This document shows, piece after piece, positions 23,095-34,287 of a stretch of DNA of 64,000 nt; within the stretch, counting starts at the first letter, position 1, and every line of letters begins with the position of its first letter. Origin of the DNA: Archilochus colubris (lineage: Eukaryota; Chordata; Aves; Apodiformes; Trochilidae); the NCBI GenBank assembly GCA_023079485.1, contig CM041107.1, positions 5,290,657-5,354,656 of the forward strand, written 5' to 3'. The notes beneath the pieces are model-generated. The model was not told where the DNA came from. It searched no databases and saw nothing but the letters and a program-made list of their open reading frames with translations. A program made the translations under genes and the position numbers.

Positions 23095-23390
23095 TGAGTC
23101 TGAGGAAGCATTTCTTTCCTGGGCAGGTAGGGAGGCATTGGAAGGGGCTGCCCAGGGAGGAGGTGGGATCCCCATCCTTGGAAGTGTTTAAAACTTGTAG
23201 ATGTGGCACTTCAGGTCCTGTTCTAGTGGGGGATGCAGATATTGAGATATATTTTTTTTGTATTTGGGGGTGGGTGGGGGGATGTTGTCCGTGGTGATCT
23301 TTGGGGTCTTTTCCAGCTGTGACAATTCTGTGATGCTTGGGAGTGGTGACCTGAGAAGTCTTTTCCAAGCACGATGATCCTGTGATCCCT
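23095..23390 (+). mobile_element. CR1 LINE 3' end
   Basis: A CR1 with GGAAGCATTTCTTTCCTGGG, TTGGAAGGGGCTGCCCAGGG, and ATCCCCATCCTTGGAAGTGT leading into TTTAAAACTTGTAGATGTGG, then two tail-like blocks (GTCTTTTCCAGCTGTGACAA; AGTCTTTTCCAAGCACGATG). Its upstream edge abuts the 22-bp minisatellite. Confidence 0.85.
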
Positions 23391-26300
23391 TGTGGGATGT
23401 TTGCTCCTGGAAAAGCACATGAGGAGCTCTGGGGTGTAAGGGGAAGAGGTTACAAAGGCAGAGGAGGGGGTGGCAGGGATGCACCAAAGCAGGGATTTAA
23501 GGAGAAAAGGGATTTAAGGAGGAAAGTGAAGATTTCAGCTTTCCTGGGCTGCAGTTTTGTCTCCTCCATGTGGAATTCTCCTCTCTGTCATGGGGCAGCT
23601 TTTGACTTGAGGGTTTTCCCAGCCAGGAAAGATCCTGGGTTTTGCAGAAAGCCCTTTTGCATTTACCAACCCTTGTCACTTGGTGGGAAATTATTTTGTC
23701 AGCTGTGTGAACGTGGAGGTCTGGGATGGTGACAGGAATCAACCTGAATCCAAAAGCCAGGGAGATGATGTGGGGAAAGCAGATGCTGAATCAGAAATGA
23801 CCAAGGGAGTGAATACTCTGGCAATAGGAAGGTGACATTTATATTTTGCCACTCACCTAAAACATTTCCAAACAGTGTCAGACCCCCAGATTTCTACATT
23901 TTTTTTAAAAATATTATTATTTTTTTATAGCTGTGCCAGTCTGATTGTCCTGCTCCATGAGGGCTGATTTTCATGAGAAGATGGAGAGGAGAACCACAAG
24001 CAATTCTCTCCCTCCAAGTTCTGCCTTGCAAATTACTGCCAATCAGCAGAGAAAGCTTTGCTGGGGGATTGATGATGCTGAGAGGCTCAGAACTGGAACC
24101 CCAGCAGTGATTTGGAGAGAGCTTGGAAATTGCTTATGATCTCATGGTGTCAGGTGTCTCATTTCTAATAAATAAATCCCGAAAATGCACCCCAGACGAT
24201 TTCTGTCAGATACAGAGAGTCATCAGCTGGAAAGCTCCCTTGGAATTTGGTATTTTAGGTCAGCAAGCTTTAACATATTGGAAACTGCAGGGAGATAAAT
24301 ATCAAGGAGTCTGAGTCAGAGCTGTGGTGTACTGAAGATATTCAGTTGTTCATATGGGGCTTTTGGGTCAGTCTGGAGATGAATAAATGAAGTGCAGAAC
24401 CAGAGGAATAAAAGGACAAAAAAGGGGAAAAAAAAGAAAAGAAAAGAAAAAGAAAAAAACCCCACAAACAAACAAACAAACTCTCCAAATTTCCCATAAA
24501 ATTAAAAAACCTTCCAGTTGTTTCTTGCCATGAATATCAGAGAGCTGCAGGGAGCACTCCTGGAAAGGGAAGGGCTGGTTGGGAGCAGCAGAAATGGAAA
24601 TGTTGAAATCCCCCTTTGTTCCCTAAGGGTTTGCAGGGTTGGAGGTGGAACAGAAATACTGCTGGAAGCCCTGAGCATCTCAGCATCAAATCTCAGCAGT
24701 TCCCACCCTTGTTCATTTGTAGGAAAAAAACCAAACCAAACCAAACCAAACTACCACGGGAGGAAAAAAACAACCCCAAAGAGATTTACAGAATTCTGCA
24801 CATCCCAGGGAAGAGGGAATGGGGACTGCTCAGCCCCTTGGGCTCTGCCAGGGCTGATAAATGTGGCTCAAAAACATCTAGAGAGCAAATCCTTGGGATG
24901 GAAGGCTCAGGGATGGGCCTGGAGCCTCTGGACCGAAGCTGCTGCCGGAGCTCAGTCCTCTGACATCAGCACCAACATCCCCAGCAGAGAATTTGCTTCC
25001 CAGAATTATTCCAAGCAGTGGTTTAATGAGTGATTCTGGATAATGAGGGTGCAGAGAGGGAGGAATTGGGAATTGTTTGCTGTCAACAAAAGAGGAGGAA
25101 TGAAGGGATTTAGCGTGTGAATTCTGTCTGTGAATCACTCACTCCATCAAAAAAAAAAAAAGGAATTCCTCTAATTCCTCTTCCTCCAGCCCCCTACCTT
25201 ACCCCAGATGAGGTCTGCAGGCTCTGTTGTGCTGTGGTTTGGGTGGCCTGGTTGTGTCCCCACCAGCTCCTGGGGGTGTGGAATTGCTGCTGAACCCCAG
25301 TGCTGGAGGGGAGGTTGAACCCAAAGCGTGGGGGAGCAGGACACCTGAAGTGTGGAATCCAGGAATGCTTCCAGAGGAGCCATAAACAACTGGAAAGGCC
25401 ATTCCCAGAGTCTAACCTGGTGCTGTTACACCAGGAATGGGAGGAGATTCCATCAGCAAGGGACATTAGAGCAGGGGTTTGGTGTCTCTCTGCTCCTGAG
25501 CATCCTTTTGGCAGCAGGAAGGGAAACGCCGATGGAAAGGGGCTGAGGGAGAGAGGGAGGGAGGGAGGGAGAAAAAAGAGGATTCTGGGGAAGGAGGGTG
25601 GGATGGGGAAGGCCAGAGGGTTGGTTTTGGCTGCTGTCTCCATGGTGTGTGTGCTTCAACAGAAAAACTTAGTGAGAAGCTGGGCAGGGATGGGTTGAGC
25701 CTCTGGAGCCAGCTCCTTGGGAAGGGGAAAGGGCAGCACCAACCCTGGTGCCTTCAATGCTGAACCTGCAGTTAACAGCATCCACCTGGTTTTCCTTGGA
25801 GATGGATTTTGCTCCCAAACTGGGGCTGGGAAGGTGATTTAGGGAGTGGATAAATGGTCAGGAGGAGTCTGTGTTTGTCTTCCCTGCATCACTATGCAAA
25901 CCTGCATTGCTTCAGCCAAGGATGCCACTTAATACCCTGTGGAACACCCACACAAGGGCTTTTAAGGGTGTTCACTGAATTGGTTGGAAACCTCAACTAG
26001 AAAATGGTGTAATTTCCTGGAAGAGGCAAGATCTTGCTCTCATTTTCATAAAATAAGAGTGCTAAAATTGAGCCAATTTCTTAAGAAGCTAAGCCTGTAA
26101 TGTAAGCTGAGTTTTCCCTAAAGACACACACATTTTAGACTAAGAAATGAGACTAAGGAAAAAAACCAAAAGCAAACCACCCAATAAAAGCAGATCATCA
26201 TCCATCACCTTCATTTATTTGTATCCTCACACTTTTCTTCAGATCTCCTCAGGGCTGGTCTCTGTATCAACATGGAGGGAGGTTTTGCTCCTGCCTCACA

Positions 26301-26851
26301 GCCCATATGGAGGAAAAGTCAAGGGGTACAAAGGAGCAGGAGCAAGAAATAGCTCTGACATTGGTTTTTTCAGCATTCTGCATTTTTTTTCCCCATGTAT
26401 GGGCTGTGGAGGAGATGTGTGAAGAGCAGAGGTGGCTCCAGCACTGGGATTCCTCCTGCTGAGTAAATAAAGAGCAACAGAAATTCACCCATCATTAATT
26501 CAGAGAGCTGGGGAGTGCTGGGTCTTGGTTTTGTTGAGTACAAGGCCCTCTCCTGCCTGGTAACAAATAGTGGGAGAGGTGTTTTGCTGCTCCTTGGTGA
26601 CTCCTGGCTGGTGTTGGATGAATAAGTCAGTTTATGGTGGGAGAAAATGTTCCAAAGGGGGAAGTGTTGTTACTAAGTGGTTATTGGTCTTAGGAGATGC
26701 TGCAGAAAATTCTGTGTCTGAGGGATCACTGCTGCTTCCCAGTTCCCTTTTGATGTTGTCCTGGGTCAGTGGGAGGATCTTGTGGGGTGGGGAATAAAAC
26801 CTGGGAAATGAAGTTTCATGAGAGTTTTCCATGAGGGGAGACAAGTGAAGA
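23391..26851. other. Intergenic, no gene seen
   Basis: No protein-like frame or RNA gene. It contains an (A)nG tract then CAAA repeats (24421-24482), a CCAAA run (24728-24752), a GGGA run (25546-25575) and AT-rich blocks near 24120-24310 and 26040-26220. The last might be conserved non-coding DNA. Confidence 0.5.
24421..24482 (+). repeat. A-rich (GAAAA)n / (CAAA)n simple repeat
   Basis: GAAAA units pass into CCCC and then CAAACAAACAAAC. A compound microsatellite. Confidence 0.85.
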
Positions 26852-26909
26852 GGTTTGGTTTGGTTTGGTTTGGTTTGGTTTGGTTTGGTTTGGTTTGGTT
26901 TGGTTTGGT
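26852..26909 (+). repeat. (GGTTT)n microsatellite
   Basis: About 11 perfect GGTTT units, followed 25 bases later by a CR1 copy. A shorter run of the complementary unit (CCAAA) is at 24728-24752. Confidence 0.95.
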
Positions 26910-26934
26910 GGTCCCCAGGCTGGAAAAGTTTCTA

Positions 26935-27285
26935 GTTAGAAAGAGGAGGCTCTGGGGTGACCTTATAGAGAATCCCAAGATGTGAAGGGGGAGCACAGGG
27001 AAGCTGGGGAAGGGCTTTTTACAGGGATGTGTGATGAGAAGAGAAGGGGAAATGGTTTCAGACTTCAAGAGGGGAAATTTGGGTTGGACATGAGGAAAAA
27101 TTCTTCCCTGTGAGGATGGTGAGATGCTGGCCCAGAGAAGCTGTGGCTGCCCCATCCCTGGCAGTGTTGAAGGTTGGATGGGGCTTGAAGCACCCTGGGC
27201 TGGGGGAGGAGTCACTGACCATGGCAGGGGGATGGAACTGGATGATTTTTCCAACTCAAACAAGTCTGGGATTCCAGGTAAGCCC
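26935..27285 (+). mobile_element. CR1 LINE 3' end
   Basis: It starts TTAGAAAGAGGAGGCTCTGG and runs through AGCTGGGGAAGGGCTTTTTA, GGGTTGGACATGAGGAAAAA and the CCATCCCTGGCAGTGTTGAA stretch to a TTTTTCCAACTCAAACAAGT tail. 5'-truncated and non-coding. Confidence 0.92.
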
Positions 27286-28801
27286 CATGGTGAAAGGATT
27301 CATTCCAGATGAGTGTGTGTGAGCAGGGCCAGGAGAGGAGGATGCTGACAGGCAGGTCCAGGCACCAGTTTTGCTCTGAAATTTCTCCATCCCTAGGAAA
27401 CCTGTGGGAATAATGGATGCCTTGATGGGTCCTTTTCTCCCTCCCTTCCACCCTTCTGGATCGGTGAGCCCCAGGATTTTGTGCTGTTTCCTCAGGGCTC
27501 TGGAGGCTTTTGCTGGGATTGCAGTGAGGAGAAGGGGCTGCACTTCTCCTGCCTGCAGAGCCAAGGCTGAACCCCCAGATGTCTTTCATTAAACATCTCC
27601 AGAACGAGCTGTTCAGGAGGCAAGATGTATTCAGATGCTATCAATATTTCATCAAGCCATAATAGATGTTATCATAGATCCTCCATCCAGTATTTATTGC
27701 ACTGACACATCACACCAGGGCTCTCCAGCCCCCTCCCCTGCCTGTGTCCCCACCTCCCCAGCAGGGTACCACAGGGTGTACACGAGGTGCAAACCTTAAT
27801 GCCACAATAAATTCCAAGGGGTTGGGAGTTGTTCCTTCAGGCACCTTCAGGCCTGACAATAATGAAACAAATCTGTTTGCAGGAGACATTTTTATGGGAG
27901 GCTTTCAAAGGCAGTTGGCTCAGTGTAAATCTCTGGGTTGAAGCCATTAGAAAGGGTTTAAGCTGCAGACACAGAGGGCTGTGTCTCCAAGTCTGGGAGT
28001 GTTGGGAAGCAAAGCCCTAAAATTAGCAGCGTGGAAAATAGGGATCCTTTTGGGACTCTGCTGCAAGGATAACACAGGTAGGAGAGAGCTGAGCACATCC
28101 AGAGCTGGACCCTTCCCTCCCTGCTGAGCTTTCTGGGCACCTGGGGTGTTGGCAGGGGAGTTGTGCAGGGAAAGGATTGGACCTGGAGGATTTATTGTTG
28201 GGCTTTGCAAAGGAATCTAATGGATGAAAGTTTATGGGCAGTGTGGCTCAGGAGGGCAGCCCCCTGGCCAGAATAATCCTGTCTGCCCTCAGAGCCCATC
28301 AGTCCCAGGGAGGCAGCTGTCCCCTTCTGCACTTAAAGTGGTCGAAGGTATAAGGAAAGTTATAAGGGTTATAAGGGGCATTTGGCTGGGCAGCCCAGGA
28401 GCAGGTGGAGCCATCCCAAATCAACAGGGTGCAGATGAAATAAATGAGGTTTGGGATTGGCTTCCAAATGTAGTCCTAAAAGGAGATTCCATATCCAACA
28501 GCTTTGTTTCTCGGGAAGACCCTGAACTGCTGGTCCTGCCCTTAGCCCAATGGGACAAGGGAAAAAGAAAAAAAAAAAAGAGAAAAAGTTGCCAAGTCCT
28601 CCTTGATAAGTGTTGAATGTAACAGAAAGGCCAGGGAAGAACAGCAGCCCCTGGAGATACAGAACCTGAGCTTTGCTGCAGCCCTGGCTCAAGGAAACAC
28701 CAATTTTGGGGAGGGTCAAATCTCAGACCATTCACTGAGATCCATCTGAGGCCACCTCAAGGTTAGAGAAGTTGGGCTCCCCTTCTAGTCCTAGGTGGAG
28801 G
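27286..28801. other. Intergenic, no gene seen
   Basis: No protein-like frame. The block at 27590-27715 is AT-rich and complex and may be conserved non-coding DNA. A short A-rich/(GAAAA) tract is at 28558-28588. Confidence 0.5.
27590..27715. promoter_or_regulatory. AT-rich block, candidate conserved non-coding element
   Basis: Dense in homeobox- and GATA-like words (TTTCATTAAACATC, GCTATCAATATTTCATC, GATGTTATCATAGATCC, CAGTATTTATTGCACTGACA) with no repeat similarity. Inferred from composition only. Confidence 0.28.
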
Positions 28802-29024
28802 CACCTCTGTTGTGAAATGAGGCAACCAGGTGCCACTAATTGCCAGGGAGTGAGCATGAGCTTGTGTCAAGCCCACCTGTGCCTAATTAGGGTTATTGGC
28901 CCCCTGGTCCTGCTCATGTGCAGTGGGAACCCACCCTAATTAGGCACAGGTGGGCTTGACACAAGCTCATGCTCACTCCCTGGCAATTAGTGGCACCTGG
29001 TTGCCTCATTTCACTACACACCTC
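28802..29024. mobile_element. Palindromic LTR-like insertion with 6-bp target duplication
   Basis: The element spans 28808-29018 between direct repeats CACCTC (28802-28807 and 29019-29024). The arms are 28812-28893 and 28933-29014, 82 bp each and exact reverse complements. They extend to the TGTTG/CTACA ends with one mismatch, around a 39-bp loop (28894-28932). Read on the minus strand from 29018, the sequence matches the first part of the LTR-like element at 57317: TGTAG start, AACCAGGTGCC, AATTGCCAG, CACCTGTGCCT then ATTAGG, ATGAGC then GACCAGGGGGCCAATAA. It then turns back on itself. It carries no coding sequence. It could be a fold-back derivative of an LTR or a genuine inverted-repeat transposon family. 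Confidence 0.85.
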
Positions 29025-29119
29025 CAAGAGGATGAGGTGGTTGTTGTACCCCAGATATCCCTTGGAGTGGGATGTATCCCCCCAGGACAAGACCTGAACC
29101 TCTCTGCTGAGGTGGAAAT

Positions 29120-29260
29120 CCTAAAGGGTCAGGTTGGAAGGGACCTCAAGGATCCTCTGGTCCAACCCCTCTCATGTTATTGCTGATGTGGGGTGTCCCA
29201 GCACCCTGCTTGAGACTTCAAACTTTCCAAAGTGGGGGAATCCACCGCTTCCCCTGGGAG
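29120..29260 (-). mobile_element. CR1 LINE 3' end
   Basis: On the plus strand it begins GTCAGGTTGGAAGGGACCTC then AAGGATCCTCTGGTCCAACC, and continues with ATGTGGGGTGTCCCAGCACC and GGGGGAATCCACCGCTTCCC. This is the reverse complement of a CR1 3' end. The same subfamily occurs at 51595. Confidence 0.85.
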
Positions 29261-29434
29261 GTGACTCTGCTGGATGGTTTACTTAAACCAGGTAATTCCT
29301 GTCTGCCTAAAGCTGGGGAAAGAAACCCAGCTGTGGAGCCAGGGAAAGCAGAGACTGATTTCAGGATGGGGTGTAAAGGTTGGCTCAGAAAAGCCCTGGG
29401 GCCACACTAGGTCACTGATGAGCAACTTGGGATC

Positions 29435-29530
29435 CTCCCTGGGAAGGTTTTGTTACTCCTGGACTTGGCCCAGTACCCAGAGTTCCATAAGGGTGTGGAA
29501 ATACTGGAGGGGATTCAAAGAAAAGCCAGG
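29435..29530 (+). mobile_element. Possible CR1 internal fragment
   Basis: TTGTTACTCCTGGACTTGGC, CCCAGTACCCAGAGTTCCAT and GGTGTGGAAATACTGGAGGG resemble the CR1 stretch that normally reads 'single gene copy ... measured by a paired stretch' only in outline; the best match is the internal 'GGAGATACTGGAGAGGGTCC' region followed by AAAGAAAAGCCAGG. It is degraded and ends in a poly-A/G run. Confidence 0.45.
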
Positions 29531-29830
29531 AAAAAAAAAAAAAAAGACTAATGAATAGGAAATCACAGCCTTTTGGAGAGCAAATCAAGGAGTGAGATCT
29601 GCTTAATTTAGCAAGCAGAGGGTAATAGCTGCCTTCCTCCTGCAGGGAGGAGGGACAGGGATGTTGGAGAGCTTCACATCCCAGTGGGAAGAGCTGCAGG
29701 AGCACCAGGGCTGGATGGGCTGGGCAGGACAGCCCAGGAGCAGGGTGATGGGCTCAGCAAGGAGGGAAAGGGTTTGGTTGTGTTGCTGAATTCCCCACCA
29801 TGGGATGATTTGAAAGCAATAACCCAAACC

Positions 29831-29879
29831 CATCTTTTCCTTTTTTCCTTTTTCCTTTTTTTTTTCCTTTTTTTTTAAG
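29831..29879 (+). repeat. Polypyrimidine (TTTTCC)n tract
   Basis: About 48 bases of only T and C on the plus strand. It lies about 230 bases before a long polypurine tract on the same strand, so the two are roughly complementary. Confidence 0.9.
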
Positions 29880-30106
29880 TTTGTGGAGCTTCCCTAAGTC
29901 TAAAAAGATCTTTTTTATTATTTCTTTTTCTTGTTAGAAATGGCATTTGAAGGTAAAGAGGCTCATCCCAAGACAAACATCTTCCAAATGTTCTCATTGA
30001 CCAAGACAATCTGACATTTTTCTCTATGGAGAAGAACAGCTCGGGCCACACCATCTTCTTTCCAACAGGAAGAGCTTCCTTTTCCTCAGCTCTGTTCCTA
30101 AACACG

Positions 30107-30537
30107 TCCAGGAAAAAGGAAAGGAAACAAAATGAAAGAAAAAGAAAATGGAAAAGGAAAGGAAAATGGGAAAGGAAAAAAAAAGGAAAAAAAGGAAAGG
30201 AAAGAAAAATGAAAAAGGAAAAAAAAAAAGAAAAAAACGGAAAGGAAAGGAAATGGAAAAGGAAAGGAAATGGGAAAGGAAAAAGTAAAAAGGAAAAGGA
30301 AGGAAAGACAATAGGAAAAAAGGAAAAAAGAAGAGGAAAAAATAAGAGGAAAAAGGAATGAAAAGGAAAGGGAAAAAAAGGAAAGAAAAGGAAAATGGAA
30401 AAGGAAAATGGGAAAGAAAAAATAAAAGGAAAAAAAGAAAAAACGGAAAGAAAAATGAAAAAGGAAAGGAAAGAAAAACAGGAAAAATGGAAAGGAAAGG
30501 AAATGGAAAAAGAAAGGAAAATGGGAAAGGAAAAGGG

Positions 30538-30584
<47 letters not shown>

Positions 30585-30760
30585 AAGGAAAATGGGAAAG
30601 GAAAAAGGGAAAGAAAAAGAAAAGAAAAGGAAGGGGAAAAGGATAGGATAAAGGAAAGGAAAGAGAAAAGGAAAGGGAAAAGGAAAAAAAAGGAAAAAGG
30701 AGGGGAAAGGAAAGAAAAAAAAAAAAAAAAAGAAAGGAGAAAGAAGTTAGAAATAAACTC
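30107..30760 (+). repeat. Long polypurine (GGAAA/GAAAA)n tract with A45 run
   Basis: About 650 bases almost entirely of G and A on the plus strand, built from GGAAA, GGAAAA, GGGAAA and ATGGAAA words. It includes an uninterrupted run of 45 A at 30538-30582. The few C and T bases sit mostly in ATGG and ACGG words. Open frames in every frame (lysine-rich or phenylalanine/serine-rich) are artefacts of composition. Confidence 0.97.
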
Positions 30761-31194
30761 TCCTTTTTGTCCCTCCTCCCAGCTCAACTGGAAGCTCTTC
30801 AAAGTTTCTCCTGTCCTTGAGTTGAGTCATTACTCTTCAGCTAAGTGATGCTTGAGCCTTTGATTAAAATTGCTGGGGAGCATTTCTGCATGATTAAAGA
30901 GAGATAACAAAATAAAAGGAAGAGGACTTTACACCATTATTATGGCAAATAAGTGCAATTCCCAACCTGAGAGCTGCATCAACTTGTCTAATGGAATAAA
31001 TGCTTCCCCTGCTGGAAATGTGTCAAGGAGGCTTCAAGATGTCAGCCTTCCCTTTCCAAAGGCTTTGAGCCTTGATGGGATGAGAAGCTGGAAGGTGAGG
31101 AAGGTGACACTGCCCCATGTCACAAAGGTATGGATATGAGCTTGGGGTGGCTCCCAAAATCCAGAGCTGCCAAACTCCATCCCCAAGCACCATG

Positions 31195-31585
31195 GACCAG
31201 GCTGGGAGAGTTGGAGGTGTTCAGCCTGGAGAAGAGAAGGATCCAGGGAGACCTTGGAGCAGCTTCCAGTGACTGAAGGGGCTCCAGGAAAGCTGGGGAG
31301 GGACTTGGGACAAGGGCCTGGAGGGATGGGATGAGGGGGAATGGATTTAAAGTGGCAGAGGGGGGATTGAGGTTGGACATGAGGAAGAAATTCTTTGGGG
31401 TGAGGGTGCTGAGCCCCAGGTTCCCCCAGAAGCTGTGGCTGCCCCATCCCTGGCAGTGTCCAAGGTTGGATGGGGCTTGGAGCACCCTGGGCTAGGGGAG
31501 GTGTCCCTGACCATGGCAGGGTTGGCAATGGATGAGCTTTAAGGTCACTTCCAACCCAAACCAGTCTAGGATTCCATGATGCCAG
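31195..31585 (+). mobile_element. CR1 LINE 3' end, longest copy of the common subfamily
   Basis: It runs from GAGAGTTGGAGGTGTTCAGC (CR1 ORF2 end region) through AAGCTGGGGAGGGACTTGGG, GTTGGACATGAGGAAGAAAT and GGGTGAGGGTGCTGAGCCCC to CACTTCCAACCCAAACCAGT. No frame remains open on the sense strand. Confidence 0.93.
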
Positions 31586-32814
31586 AAGAAGAAACCTGGG
31601 GGAAAGTCCAGCAGATGGCCCAAACCAGGGCTCCAGGAGGGGCAGGTTGGGGCTGCAAAACACCTGAACATCCAAAGGTTTGGCCAAGTCAGAGCCACCA
31701 GCTCCTTGCAGGGAGGCTCTGGGGTACACAGCAGGGAAACACCTCTGTCTAACAACAAAAAAACCCCCCTCATTTCCACTCTTAGACTAAAAGGAGTAGT
31801 TGCACCTCATTTACACCCTGCTCAGCCACAGCAGGAGCAGAAATGCTGAATTCTCCTCTGGAGGTGTTTAGAGAAGCAGGATTGGGCATTAATCTTCTGA
31901 CACACTCTTCCTGAGAGCCACGTTTTTCAGATTTGCTTGGTTGGGAAAAATTCTGAGAAAAACCTGGGTGGAAATTCTGCTCGTGAGATGGTGGCTGGGA
32001 CCAGAACTCCCTGCTCAGGATGCTGCTGCTGCAGCAGCTTCAGTGATTTCTGCCAAGAGTTTCTTCTTAGGGGTTTCCTTTGATGGGAGAACATGGGCTG
32101 ACTGTTCCTCCTTTCACCTTCAAGCTCTTGGTTTGATCACAGGGGTGAAGAAAAAGGGGAGACACTGAACAAGCCCCAGTTTTGGGGTGGGACTGAACCC
32201 CCCTTGCTCTGCTCTTCTTTTTGTAGTGGGTCTGAGAGTGATGGGGGGACTTGGATGGAAGCAAATGAGATGTCTACATCATAGGATGTTTTTCAGGCAT
32301 TAAATTATTTTCTTCAATAATTAACTTACTCAGTTCAATACCACCTGGGTACCAGACTCCAGCTGGGTGCTGTGTTTGCCATGGAAGAGTCTCCTTAGTG
32401 CAGTACCCACTGGCCCAGGAACAGAGGAATTCCTCTCCAAGCCAAAACCCTGTGTGGTCTGCTTTTAAAAGCAATTAAACCCCAAACACCAACTGCTCAG
32501 AAAGTGGCTGTGCTTTGGCATTGATGTGTCCCCCTTTCCTTATTTCCTTGTGGTTTTCCAGCTTCCCCTCTCCGAGGCCTCTTTGCCCTCCACAAGAAGC
32601 AGCGATCTGGCTTCAGGTCCTGGGGCTCTCAACTTTTTCCTCTCCTTCTCCAGTCTGGAGGTGATTTATGGTGCCTGGTGAGGCAAAACCAGTGGGAGCT
32701 CCCTGGGATGGAGACAGCTTCCCAGTTTGCCAAAAGTTGGAGCCAAATGCACCCAGTGATGCCAGATGGTTGTTGCCTTCCCTGTCGCGGCGGCTCTCCG
32801 AGCAGATGGATGCT
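31586..32814. other. Intergenic, no gene seen
   Basis: No protein-like frame. The segment 32270-32345 is AT-rich (CATTAAATTATTTTCTTCAA then TAATTAACTTACTC) and may be regulatory. 32555-32620 has slightly raised CpG content but no exon signature I can support. Confidence 0.5.
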
Positions 32815-32965
32815 GGATAAACATTTCCCAACTGTGGTCTTATTATTGATGCAATTACTATTAATACTGTTTGTAAGGATTCCAGTTACACAAACACAGC
32901 ACTGTAATGATGAACACAAAGCTTACTCGGCGTGATTACTGCTCTAATAATTAATGATGTCTATC
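32815..32965. promoter_or_regulatory. Strong candidate conserved non-coding element
   Basis: About 150 bases, complex and AT-rich, with several transcription-factor-like words: FOX-type ATAAACA (32817-32823), RUNX-type TGTGGT (32833-32838), TTGATGCAATTAC, and CTAATAATTAATGATG. It is directly preceded by a small CpG patch (CCTGTCGCGGCGGCTCTCCG, 32781-32800). It matches no repeat. Function is inferred from the motifs. Confidence 0.35.
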
Positions 32966-34263
32966 AGGAACACTGCTGTTACAGCTCACGGTGCCAGGGC
33001 AGCACATCTTGATTTCCCAAGGAAAGGAGGAGTTGGGAAAGGGCCCAGGGAAAAGCAGAGCCCAGGGAAAGCTGTAGGAGTTGGAAAGGGTGCCCAGCTT
33101 CAGAAAGAAAAGTGTCACAGGAGACAGAAACCTGGGGACACTGATGAAGTGTGGCTCTGCAGAGCAGCAGTTTGGGCTGTGGGTGTTTTCAGGCCTTGGG
33201 GCTCTGCTCCAGCTCTCTCTGAAAAAGGCTTTGCAGCTTTTTATGCTCTGACTTCAGTGTGGCTGGGCTAGACCAGCCTGAAGGGATGGTTTGGGCTCTA
33301 GTGCCAAAGATAAAGCATGAAGTGAGGGGTCTCAGAGCTGCTCCTTCCCTGCCCTCTCACTTCAACTCTGTCTCAGCTGCTGTGAAACCTCCCATCAATC
33401 TGTGCCTCCATCTGTCACCTCTGTTCTTATGGAGGTCTTTTTGGGGGGCCAGGGCTTGGCTGGGTGTCTGTGTGCAGCTCCTGGCTCAATGGGGCTGCTG
33501 AGTCTACCCAGGACCTCCAGATGCTGTAATGATGATTGGAGATCCTGGTTGGAGCTCAGGGCTTGGTGATGCTCCAGGAGCAGGATTTGTCTGGCCTCAC
33601 CTGACACTTGGAGGTGTGTTGGAGTCAGAGCTGGTTTCCAAGCCCAGTTATTACCTTCAAGCTGACTGCAGCATGAGATAATTTGTTGTTGTTGCTTTTT
33701 TTCCTCTCCATGAGGCTTACAGAGAGAGAGCTGAAGGTGTGGAAATTTCAGTGCTTCATTTGTGCACAGCTTGGGGTGGATGAGACTCATCTGAAGCTGG
33801 GGTTTGAAAGCTGGGCCTGTTTTCTCCTTAAGGTGTAAAATTCCAGAAAATGACTCCTTTTGCTGTCAAACAGCATTAAAAAAAAAGCAAGCAGGTCTTT
33901 ACCTTCTTGCCCAGCATGCCATGTGGTGCCATGTCCTCTGGAGCCCCAGGAGATGGAGAGGACCAAGCACAGGATTGACAGGGGACATCCCCTCAATGCC
34001 ATTGCTTTGGGGACAGTCCCCAAGAGACGGGCTGAGCTGCCAGCCCTGGAGATAACCAGATAACCAGAGATAACCAGAAGTTGACTGGACAAGGTCCTGA
34101 GCTAAGGTTGAAGCTGGGAGTTCCTCTGAGAGCTAGGGCAGACCTCCAGAGAGCCCTTCAACCCCAAGTGATTTTGTGATCTTCTGACATATGTAATTAA
34201 CAAAAAATAATATTATTTTTGTTGTTGTATCCATCTGAATCTTAAGGCATTTATATACCTAAA

Positions 34264-34287
34264 AAAAAAATATATATATATATAAAT
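34264..34287 (+). repeat. (TA)n microsatellite
   Basis: A poly-A run followed by about eight TA units. Confidence 0.85.

Noticed and set aside
22529..23368. 279-codon minus-strand frame rich in Pro, Lys, Thr and Gln
   Set aside because: It is produced by the 22-bp minisatellite. All three minus frames are open, and there is no start context, splice signal or homologous protein.
30098..30802. 234-codon minus-strand frame (Phe/Ser/Leu) and Lys-rich plus-strand frames
   Set aside because: They reflect the polypurine/polypyrimidine composition only.
31034..31729. 231-codon minus-strand frame
   Set aside because: It runs antisense to the CR1 at 31195-31585.
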